Below the pieces are notes generated by a model. It was given only the letters and a program-made list of their open reading frames with translations, did no database searches and was not told the origin of the DNA. Of a stretch of DNA of 64,000 nt, positions 10,856 to 20,109 are shown in pieces. The stretch's first letter is position 1. Each line of letters opens with the position of its first letter. The stretch is from Populus alba (taxonomy: Eukaryota > Streptophyta > Magnoliopsida > Malpighiales > Salicaceae). The stretch covers positions 11,743,965 through 11,807,964 of the forward strand of contig NC_133292.1 in assembly GCF_005239225.2 (NCBI RefSeq), read 5' to 3'. Position numbers and translations under genes: made by a program.

Positions 10856-13800
10856 TTACATTCGTCGTTTCTTCTTCTCTGGAGTTGCATGTACTTGCGC
10901 CTTAATCCCATACTTGTTTAGCTGGAAGTTTTCAAAAGCCTCAGAGATTGCTCCTACCTGTTACATGATGTTCAGAAAAAGAAATGTTACTGGAAATAGT
11001 ATGATATGGTTAGGCATCCATTTGCAATCAAACTACTATGTCATTTGGATCTCAAACCAGTTCAGGCTTTTTGGCGTAGACCCTGACTATCATATCTTGA
11101 AAGCATGTAGGCAGCAGGTGACTGATGCGATCATCAGGTATGGAAAACTTTTCTTCACTCTCATAATCCTAAACAGGAGAGAAGAAAAAGAAATAAAACC
11201 ATGTGTAAAAAATTGAATATTGTATGGGTTCTGGCTTGAGCATATAATAATGTTGAGTTCCACTCTAATCCTCTCCTAAACGTTCATCTAATTCATTACT
11301 TTTAGATGATAAAAACTCCTGCAACTTTGATGACAGTGTGAAAATGCCATCAACTAGGCAGAATCGTGAACAAAAGTCAGATGGTCATTTTAGGGACCAG
11401 ATAACATCCAAGTAAACTAAAACTAGAGTGCATGACAGATTGAGGTTAACAAAGTAGATTAGATTACCTTGAAAAAACTGATTCTGCAGAAGATTACAAG
11501 TACCAAACAAAGAGAAACAAAAATTAGTAGAATTTACTGTTCAACCCAAAATTACAACAAAAAAGTGATGCCGTGTTCAAATATAAAATAGTTTCCCTTG
11601 TACTTTGTCAAGTACCTTTCAAGAGGATTATGCCTTCCACGAGTCAAATCAATCCTCACATTGCTTACAGCAACATCCTCCTCCTTCAGTAGCACCCCGC
11701 CATTTTTCTGCCAAAAAAAAAATAGCCTATATAGTAAAAGTTGTGCTCGGCACACACAAGAAAGGGAAATTTGACATACCCAACCCCCCAAACACACACA
11801 CACACACACACACGATAAATGGGGAAAGGAAGAAGCAGCAGCAAGCACACTCCCATATTGTATGGAAATGTTTGTGCGATGACCTTAATTCTCAAAGCAT
11901 AAAATGAAAGGTGTGTAAAACCTGGGAACAAACAATATCCTGTGCAGTGACGTCTTTGAAATTTTCTATCTTGTCCCTTGGAACAGCATACTCATTGCAA
12001 AACTGCCACAAGGAAAAGGGAATTGCTTAAACTTCACCACCCACACACCGTATCTGAAACCGTAGTGTAAAAAGCATGCTAGCATCACATGCAAATACAT
12101 GAATTACTATGCTTCCTTCAAAACAATTAACAACCAAAATAAAAGGCAAATTATATTATTTAAAGAAAGTGCTAAACAGCATAAATTCACTACCTGGTAA
12201 AGATTTCTCGTGCGTATGCGTCGGATCAAATTCCTGGATTCCCTTAGTTGTTGGTTTGGAGCTGTCTCGATAGTTTTGATTATTGAATCATCTAGCTGCA
12301 TCCTCGATAACAAGCAAAGCACAACATTATCTTATAATAGGAAATAAAACTATTCACCCCAGCTTCTTATAGAAAACAGCTTTCATTACCTTCCAGTATT
12401 CTGAAGGATCTTCAATGAAAGATGAAATTTGCAGATAATCATTTGCTTCCACCAAGGCATCTACAATCATCAGCTCTATAGCCTGCAATAGCATTAACAT
12501 CATAATAGCCGCTTTGATCTTCAAATCAAGTGAGGAAAATGAGCAATAGAACAAAAGGAAAAAAAATAATAACTTGACAGGTAAAGAAAAAGAAGGAAAG
12601 AAATGTCACAGGGAAAACATGTCAACATGACAGAAGCAGCTGAAGAATACTACACTTTTCTGTTCTTTTTTTTTTTTTTTTGAGATTAGAAGGGACGTGC
12701 CACCATAGAAGACAATAACCAATCCTAGTTTATACCTTTACTTTTGGGTGAACATAAACTGTGCGGTAAAGATCCGCACGAGTAGCAAACAACTTATGGA
12801 CAGTGAGATCTGCCAAAATACCCAAAATTACGAAAATGACAATAAAGACCATAATTAAATTTCTTCATGGATGGATAGAAGATACTAACACTCCTTGGCG
12901 CGATAACAAATCTCATCACCCATAACTCGCATTGTCTGCATCAACCTACAAAATGAAGAGCATATAGCACTGGAAAACTATTCCAAAATATTACTGATGC
13001 TTTGCTAGGTAATAAATTGTATTAATGCACCAGCTGCAGAAAAAAAAAAAACTGACTTAGGGATATTAACAAAAACCTCTGAAACTCAAAACTGCATCCC
13101 AGACCGCAAGCTCGGCTGTCACGGACAATATAATCAAACCTGTATATCAACAGTATCATCAATCAAAAGATGAAATGTAGCACATAATTTAGTAATGGAA
13201 AATCCCTAAACTTCACTCACTTGTCCACATCAACTCCATTTCGACCATTCGCAACAATATCATACAAAAAGCGCTTCTCACCTGCATCCTGCACATCAAA
13301 GCAAACCCATAAATGTTGAAAATAAAACTAAGATGATAAAAAAACAATATGTTTCAACAAGTTTCTTTCACCCCCATTTTATCAATATTTTGCAACATGA
13401 TGGAGCACCTAGAAAAAAGACCTTACATTTTTTCGTCCTGATCCTGAGCTAGCTAGTATCATCTCCTGTAAATAAATGCAAAGTATATATAAAAATCATG
13501 ACAAAAAGAAAAAAACTCACAAATTTTTTTTGTTTTTCATCCTACAAAGTCCATGAACCACGTTACTTTATCAAAATGATAAGGAAATGTAGGAAATGTG
13601 ATGAGAACATACAAGGATCAGATTACAAGATGGATGTCTAGATGAGAAAAAATGGAAGGCCCAAACTATCATCACAGGTGCACATACGAGCCTATAAATT
13701 AGTGTAGCATGACCTTACACGCATATTATAATTTGAACTGTGGGCATAGCTTCCATGCATGTGATCTAGAAATACGTAGAGGAGCTTCCAAACATGTTAA

Positions 13801-15839
13801 GAGATTAGAATAATATGATATACAGTATATATGGCTCAAATTACTGTTGAAGCATCAATTAGAGAGCGAAAGACCCTTTATAAGATCCATTGTTTCTTTC
13901 AAAAAGTCAATCCACACCTTGTCTTTTGATTTTACTTCACATGATTCATTGAACCTGTAGCTTGCATGTGAATGCTGGTCATGTATTCACAAAAGATAAT
14001 GTGAATTAGAATTTCCAAAAAATATCAAATTACCTTAACTTTTCTCATCATTTCAGAGTCAACGTCTATATTGTGCTTATCAACAATATGATCAACCATT
14101 TTTGTTGACATTTGCTCATGTGACCTGGTAAGTATAACAATGTCATAAACAGATATTGAAATGATTTTTGAAATAATATATAAGAAAAGAAGAAGAAGAA
14201 GCAAACACATTCAAGCTTTGTTACCTTTTTATCTATTAAGAAACAATATTTTAAACACTAAGATTCAGGAGAACAAATTCACACAAAGAAAAGCAAGCAA
14301 AAGACCTAAAGACCCATTCAGATTTGTTATTTTGGAGTATAGGTTCAGTATTTAACATATAGTGGTTGGATAAAGCTTAAAAGGCAGTAAAGTTATTGAT
14401 TAGGAAAAAAAACACTCAAGTGGACTGGTTTAGCTATATATCTCTTAGGAGTTTTTGCAACTACCTTTTCATAAGAAGATTAAAGGAATTTATGGTAAAT
14501 AAAACGTGACAATTCAATACATCCAATTTTATTAGAGTTATAATATGAGGAAAATAAAAACAATGTGAAGAACATTCATGAGGGAGAGTTAAATGTTTAA
14601 TGTTAGTACCTTCATTAATTAGTAGATTCCAAGTGGCAACATCTCCCTGGGTTCATTTTAACACTTGTCGAGTTCTGATTGGCTAATATGGTGACTTGAC
14701 AACAATTAATCCATTGGATTGATTTAGTCTTGCACCTATATAGATAGATTTCTGGAATGGAGGTCGTTTCTCAAAAATTAACCCCTCAAATTTAGGCTTC
14801 TAATTCTAAGGCATCCATCCAACAATTGATTTGTATAATCACAACACACACACGCTTTCTAAGATGTAAAATGTACCATTCCGTGCCCTTCATAACCAGA
14901 GGGAGAAACTCGGATTGAAACAAGTGACTGAAGGGACCGTGACCCACATCATGTAGAAGTCCTACAAATTGAATAAAAAAATTACAAAACAAAAAACCTT
15001 AACACCAGCTAACATTAAAGAGAAGCACTTGCCTTGCATTTGGTTAGTGTCCTATAACAAAACAAACAGGATAGAAACATGTTTGGTTGGGAAGACAAAG
15101 ATATGAAAATAAATCTTTCTCCGGGGCAACAACGCTATATATAACATGTTGAACTACCTGCAAGTTTCACCGTCTGAATATCAAAATTATCAATACCTAG
15201 CTCCAAACCCTGCAATCATCAGTAGCAAATATGAAAAATAAAAACACTGCAATTAAGAGGATAGGTGCTAGGTAGGTGTATGACTCTATTACCTGGTACT
15301 TTTTGAGCATTTGAACAGCTTCACCAGCAAGCCAATACACGCCGAGAGAGTGTTCGAACCTGGTATGCACAGCCCCAGGATAAACCATATGCGCAGCACC
15401 TGAGACACCCGGAAACCGTAACTAATTTTCATAATTAAAAAATAATTAAATAAGAAAGTTAATTTTCAGGAAAAGAACACAGAACTCACCAAGTTGTTTA
15501 AGGTCCCGCAGCCTGTAACAAATAAATAAATAAATAGACAAGCATTAAGTGAAATTGCATAATTCAGGAAAGAAATTATATATGAAAAAACAAAAATAAA
15601 TAAAAAGCAAAACCTTTGAAACTGCTCTGTATCAATGAACTTTAAAGAGAGCTGCAGTCCAGGGAAAAAAAATTAAAAAAAATGAAAAAAAAATAATTAC
15701 AGAGAGAGAAAGGTAGTAAGGGTACCGGATCGAGGTAAATGTTGCCGTGGACATTATCGTGGACGTGTTTGGATAGTCGGGTATTTGAAAAATCGGAAAC
15801 TGGAGGCAGTGGGAGTTCTTCGTTGCTATAAGCTCCCAT
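10856..15839 (-). CDS. VEN4: HD-domain dNTP triphosphohydrolase, SAMHD1/VENOSA4-like
   Basis: Nineteen exons join in frame into 468 residues: 15839-15726, 15651-15614, 15512-15490, 15399-15293, 15209-15158, 14961-14877, 14124-14034, 13465-13427, 13288-13221, 13139-13077, 12945-12890, 12809-12736, 12482-12390, 12295-12194, 12002-11922, 11707-11616, 11483-11468, 11168-11058 and 10957-10856. All introns are GT-AG. The metal-binding HD motif is visible: H75 in RFEHSLG, H115-D116 in [12 protein letters not shown], and the distal Asp in [26 protein letters not shown] parallels the human SAMHD1 core. There is no N-terminal SAM domain, as in plant members. Family knowledge: these enzymes split dNTPs into nucleoside and triphosphate, and Arabidopsis VENOSA4 affects dNTP balance and chloroplast development. 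The start at 15839 is the first ATG after a TATA box. Exon 17 is a 16-nt microexon. The gene is complete, with no broken exon. The symbol is given by homology. Confidence 0.93.
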
Positions 15840-15920
15840 TTTCTTCAGTGGAAATAAGTGGTGGATTTTTTTATTTTTTTGGAATGTAAAGCCTAAAGAG
15901 ATGAAGCCCTGCAGAATTTA

Positions 15921-15928
15921 ATTTTATA
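15921..15928 (-). promoter_or_regulatory. TATA box of the HD-domain gene
   Basis: On the minus strand this reads TATAAAAT, about 85 bases before the ATG at 15839. Confidence 0.55.
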
Positions 15929-16726
15929 CCCTGACAGTCCGAGACAGATGGGAATTTATTAATGGAGAGTTCGCTTGCTTACGAGGGTTTTCTTTAAAAA
16001 AAAAAGGGAGGAGGTTTTGTTTATATTCCAGGAAAAAGGATTTGTTGGGTAGGAGGCCGTAGCTGCCTCGCTAGTGACATTTTGGGCCCTTTGCTACACT
16101 TGTAACGAAATCCAGCACATGGGCTGGTATACTAGACGTCAGTGGTAGGTACAAGACGGAGAATCGTGTAATTTGGACCATAAAAAAAGAAAAGCTAAAA
16201 TTGGTGATTTTTCTTCACCTTTTGAAGTCCAAGAAATATCCAATTTACCTGTTTAAGGTGGAGATGTAACTTATTTTTTATTAAAAGAATTTTAAAAAAT
16301 CATTCATTAATTTTCTGAAAATATTTATAATTCGAAAATATAAATTTGTTTTGTCTTATTATTAACATTTTATTGTTCAGCAATAAGACACAAGCTTGAT
16401 TCAAATTATTTGTAACGAAAAATGGCACTTCTTTCGTTCCCAGCTGGTTCTCCAAGTATTTATTGCCCTTTTGGCTGATGAATTTGTCCTATCAAACAGG
16501 AGCTCATGTTATTGCCGTCAATGTATCCAGATCACGGGTTAATCATGTAAATCAATAATCTCAAAGTTCAGAAAATCACAAGGAAGACAGGAAATTTGAT
16601 TAACAAAACTGTAATCTTACATTGCAATACACTGAAGGCATGTGAATGCTAACATGGAGACCAAGATTCCTAGTATAGTTTATAAAGAACAACACATACA
16701 GATGTTACAAGTAAGGATTGATTGTC

Positions 16727-17209
16727 TCATTCAGAGATTTCAACAGTCTTGACATCATGTTTCTCGACTTCATCCTTAGGCACGGTGACAGTAAGAACCC
16801 CATTCTCCATTGAAGCCTTAATTTGGTCCATCTTGGCATTCTCAGGCAGCCGAAACCTCCTCGAGAACTTGCCACTGCTACGCTCCACACGATGCCATGT
16901 GTCGTTCTTGTCTTCCTTCTCCACGTTCCTCTGTCCGCTAATCTGGAGCACTCTGTCATCTTCAATTTCTACCTTTACCTCCTCCTTTTTAAGCCCCGGA
17001 AGATCTGCCTTGAAGACATGGGCTTCTGGGGTCTCTCTCCAATCAATGCGGGTGTTGACAAAAGCTGGATTTTCACCAGAAAGGAGAGAGTTTGAAGAGG
17101 AAATGAAAGGGGTTAAGTCCTTGAATGGATCCCAGATGTCTAATGATGAGAATGGATCGAAGATGCTGCTGACTCGTTGGTTGTCAAAGAAGTTTGGAAT
17201 CAATGCCAT
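16727..17209 (-). CDS. Class I small heat-shock protein, copy 1
   Basis: Intronless, 160 residues. It starts [12 protein letters not shown] with [13 protein letters not shown], the N-terminal pattern of cytosolic class I (17-18 kDa) plant sHSPs. The alpha-crystallin domain covers about residues 55-145, with [34 protein letters not shown] and [11 protein letters not shown]. The C-terminal tail has VEIS in place of the usual IxI motif (copy 2 has IEI). Family knowledge: an ATP-independent holdase that forms dodecamers and captures unfolding proteins in the cytosol during heat stress. The frame stays open 67 codons upstream of the ATG at 17209, but that part crosses the TATA box and heat-shock elements and has no family similarity, so the start is 17209. 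It is a tandem partner of the gene at 19311-19787. Confidence 0.95.
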   Translation of the reverse strand: MALIPNFFDNQRVSSIFDPFSSLDIWDPFKDLTPFISSSNSLLSGENPAFVNTRIDWRETPEAHVFKADLPGLKKEEVKVEIEDDRVLQISGQRNVEKEDKNDTWHRVERSSGKFSRRFRLPENAKMDQIKASMENGVLTVTVPKDEVEKHDVKTVEISE

Positions 17210-17330
17210 CTCTCTCTTCTTTCTTTGTCGGATACAATCTTTTGGTTTGATGACTAGCTGGGGAATTCTCGATTGCCTCTTGTTCTCAGATTTTTCTTGA
17301 TGATGTGAGAACGATGAGACAGGTCTGGTA

Positions 17331-17338
17331 TACTTATA
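17331..17338 (-). promoter_or_regulatory. TATA box of sHSP copy 1
   Basis: TATAAGTA on the minus strand, about 125 bases before the start codon. The equivalent position in copy 2 reads TATAAATA. Confidence 0.65.
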
Positions 17339-17393
17339 AGACGTAAAGGAGGAATCTGGTTTGTTCTGGACAATGGAGTGAGAACTGATTGTG

Positions 17394-17455
17394 GAACATT
17401 CTGGGTCCAACGTCGGATTAAGAACTGGAAGTTCGATGAGCTTTCTAGTAAATTC
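17394..17455. promoter_or_regulatory. Heat-shock elements of sHSP copy 1
   Basis: GAACATTC at 17394-17401 has the GAAnnTTC spacing. A second site at 17443-17455 reads TTCTAGTAAATTC, a TTCnnGAAnnTTC trimer with one mismatch. Both lie about 60-120 bases upstream of the TATA box, where heat-shock factor sites are expected. The second site has a counterpart in copy 2. Confidence 0.65.
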
Positions 17456-17651
17456 TTCATCTTTACGGCCGTGGATTGAAATTTATGGACTTGTTCGATA
17501 GGGTTTTGAACCTCCAATGGGCTCAAACCCATGTCTCCCTTATTTTGCTTTTAGGCCCCTATAATCTACATGACATTAATTGAGGTTTTTTTATTAAAAA
17601 AAATAGAGTTAACTGACTAGCATAAAGTCAATTTAAATTCAAAATATTGAA

Positions 17652-18080
17652 TCTAACAAAGTTGTTGATGATTCCATTTTAGTTTTTGTTTTTTTTTTAT
17701 TAGTTTTCGTTATTGATAAATAACCTTTTAAAACTATTCATCATATATTTTTCTCAAATCATTTTATTTAAGATTATAATTCAATTTTTAAAAATTAAAA
17801 ATTTAATTTAAGTTTAATGATTGTTTTGAAGATATACTATCAACGTTGTTAATTTATCAAGTTAAATTAGATTAAACGAAGTTGTTAATGATCTTATTTT
17901 AATTGCTTTTTTTTTCTAGGATTAGTTGTCATTATTGATAAATAACTTTTTAAAATTATTCATCATATTTTTTTCTCACTTCATTCTATTTAAGATTATA
18001 ATTCAAATCTTAAAACTTAAAAAAATCTTTAAGTTTGATGATTATTTTGAAAATATAATATCAACATTTTTTATCATTAA
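17652..18080. repeat. Two-copy tandem repeat, period about 222 bp
   Basis: Two diverged AT-rich units share phrases such as TTGATAAATAAC (at 17713 and 17935) and ATTTAAGATTATAATTCAA in the same order. They lie in the junction between the two duplicated sHSP blocks. Confidence 0.8.
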
Positions 18081-18233
18081 ACAATGTTTAATATTGCGTT
18101 TTGAAAGTTTTTTTTTAAAAAAAATTATTTTAAATTAATATATTTTTGATGTATTTATATTATGTGTAATATTAAAAATATATTTTTTAAAAAAATATAT
18201 TATTTTAATATATTTTAATTAAAATATTACAAC

Positions 18234-18332
18234 AAATGTTATCGCTGGCGTGTGGAAACGTTTTGGAAATCTGGTATTTGCAAAATAGGAAATTGGAGAT
18301 AAAGATGGTCTTTCATTTCCGTAAGCTCCCAT
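18234..18332 (-). pseudogene. Relict first exon of the HD-domain (VEN4-like) gene
   Basis: From 18332 on the minus strand a frame reads MGAYGNERPSLSPISYFANT, then R and a degraded tail. This aligns without gaps over the first 20 residues to [20 protein letters not shown] of the intact gene at 15839. After about 30 codons the similarity collapses into AT-rich repeat, so exons 2-19 are absent. The distance from this ATG to the next sHSP stop (about 980 bp) is close to that of the intact pair (about 890 bp), so exon and sHSP were copied as one block. Confidence 0.85.
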
Positions 18333-18451
18333 TTACAAGACGTAAACCTTCTGGTCAAGGAATTAAATAACCATGAAAATATTGGGTATGTCATTTATCT
18401 CTACCATCCCGATGAGTTGGTAGTGGAAACCTAGAAGAGGATTTTCCATGA

Positions 18452-18664
18452 TTAACAATGACATCGCATGGGTTGAGATATAAATTTTCTAGTGGATGTG
18501 ATCACAAATTTGTAAGAATAACTTGAAAACGTCAAGAAAAAAAACTTCTCACTACCGTCTGCGTTCTTCAAGGTGAAAACTCCAGATTTAAGAGGAGGGG
18601 GAGACGGAAATGGTGGCACGCAGGGGGGAGCAGGCTCTCCATTGTTAACTGGTAAAATCTGCAT
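18452..18664 (-). CDS. Uncertain proline-rich small ORF, similar to 7749-7991
   Basis: A 70-codon minus-strand frame beginning MQILPVNNG, with PAPPCVPPFPSPPPLKSG and VFTLKNADGSE. It is not a known family to me. A possible splice donor follows GCAGACG (GTAGTG), so the first 30-odd residues could be exon 1 of something larger, but I see no second exon. The similarity to the frame at 7749-7991 is the only support. Confidence 0.25.
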   Translation of the reverse strand: MQILPVNNGEPAPPCVPPFPSPPPLKSGVFTLKNADGSEKFFFLTFSSYSYKFVITSTRKFISQPMRCHC

Positions 18665-19310
18665 TAATTCAATATTTTCTGATGGGCGTCAACCTGAATG
18701 CAAATTGTGAGTGTGATGAAGCGTCTGTTAGTTTTACTTTGTACAAGCAATAAAAACAAATCTGTAGTTTTGTTGATTGGCTTCGAACTTGGTCCCGTTA
18801 TGTTGAATATATCCGTTCGAAATATATTCCATTTTTGTTTTGAATTACCAATTTTACATCATAAAAACAAAAATAGACATTTCAAAGAGGAAAATTGTCA
18901 AATCTGTCCGAGAATTAATCCAGGAAAAGGCCTCGTTCGAATTTGAATCAAATCACTAAAATCATGAATTGTACCATATCAATACCTAAACTAAATCAAT
19001 TAAAAATTCAATTAAGCTAGAGTTTCGAGTCTTAAATTTGTAGGATTAAGCTGGTAGACCGGATTGGGTTAACAAATATGCTTCACGGAAGTGAAAGAGT
19101 GAACATGAAAAAGAAAAGAAAGAAACACATCGGGATGAAAAATTTTATTAGCAAAATTGTTGTGTTATGTAATACATTGAACACTTTTGTGCATGTTAAC
19201 AGGGAGACCAGAACTTCCAACTACTTGAGAAAAACAAACACACAAAAGAACCATAATTCTTACAAACAGGGGATATTAACCAATAGGTATCCAATAGGCA
19301 TCTGTCTCCT

Positions 19311-19787
19311 TCAACCAAAGATTTCAATTGCCTTGACTTCAGGTTTCTTGACTTCCTCTTTAGGCACGGTGACAGTAAGAACCCCATTCTCCATTGAAGC
19401 CTTAACCTGATCCATCTTGGCATTCTCAGGCAACCTAAACCTCCTCGAGAACTTGCCACTACTACGCTCCGCACGATGCCATGTGTCGTTCTTGTCTTCC
19501 TTCTCCACGCTCCTCTCTCCGCTAATCTGGAGGACTCTGCCATCTTCAATCTCAACCTTCACCTCCTCCTTCTTAAGCCCTGGAAGATCTGCCTTGAAGA
19601 CATGGGCTTCTGGGGTCTCTTTCCAATCAATGCGGGTGTTAACAAAAGCTGAATTTTCACGAGAGATGAGGGAATTAGAGGAAGTGAAAGGGAAGTCCTC
19701 GAGTGGATTCCAAGTGTCGAAAGCAGAGAATGGGTCCAAAACGATACCGCCTCGTCGATTATTAAAGAAGCTTGGAACCATTGCCAT
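19311..19787 (-). CDS. Class I small heat-shock protein, copy 2
   Basis: Intronless, 158 residues, starting [14 protein letters not shown]. The alpha-crystallin domain is almost identical to copy 1: most differences there are single conservative swaps (R/K, D/G, Q/E, I/V). The N-terminal arm is clearly more diverged. The tail ends KAIEIFG with an IxI-type motif, whereas copy 1 ends VEISE. The role is as for copy 1: a cytosolic class I heat-shock holdase. The ATG at 19787 is followed by the expected MxxxPSFF pattern. The TATA box (19894-19901) and heat-shock elements sit at positions equivalent to copy 1, so both copies look functional. Confidence 0.95.
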   Translation of the reverse strand: MAMVPSFFNNRRGGIVLDPFSAFDTWNPLEDFPFTSSNSLISRENSAFVNTRIDWKETPEAHVFKADLPGLKKEEVKVEIEDGRVLQISGERSVEKEDKNDTWHRAERSSGKFSRRFRLPENAKMDQVKASMENGVLTVTVPKEEVKKPEVKAIEIFG

Positions 19788-19893
19788 CTTCTTTTTCAGA
19801 GAATCAATATCTGCTGGGTTGCTGCTAATATTTTGATTGCTTCTTCTAGTTCTTGATTTTTACGTGAGAGAGACAGTTACAGAACAAGTCGGG

Positions 19894-19901
19894 TATTTAT
19901 A
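19894..19901 (-). promoter_or_regulatory. TATA box of sHSP copy 2
   Basis: TATAAATA on the minus strand, about 110 bases before the ATG at 19787. Confidence 0.7.
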
Positions 19902-20014
19902 AGAAGTAAAGGAGGCATCTGGTTTGTTCTGGACGATCGAAGTTGTACGCCGATGAAGAAAGATTCTCGAGGGCAACCAAAAACATCAGATAAAAATTAG
20001 AAGATTGACGAACT

Positions 20015-20032
20015 TTCTCGTAAATTCCAGAA
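20015..20032. promoter_or_regulatory. Heat-shock element of sHSP copy 2
   Basis: TTCTCGTAAATTCCAGAA contains four alternating 5-bp units (TTCnnGnAnnTTCnnGAA, one mismatch). It lies about 115 bases upstream of the TATA box, at the position matching 17443-17455 in copy 1. Confidence 0.75.
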
Positions 20033-20109
20033 TCCTCTCGGGTGTGAATTGAAATGTGTGGATTTGGTATTCAATTGGGTCTGACTTATTAATGGGCCGA
20101 AAGCCTTTG

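Noticed and set aside
16722..17300. 192-codon plus-strand frame opposite sHSP copy 1, with a similar frame (19417-19836) opposite copy 2
   Set aside because: It mirrors the codon pattern of the real sHSP genes on the other strand. Its translation is Ser/Leu-rich with no known family, and its presence in both copies follows from the duplication.
17210..17410. 67-codon N-terminal extension of sHSP copy 1
   Set aside because: It crosses the TATA box and the first heat-shock element and is not in copy 2 or in family members.
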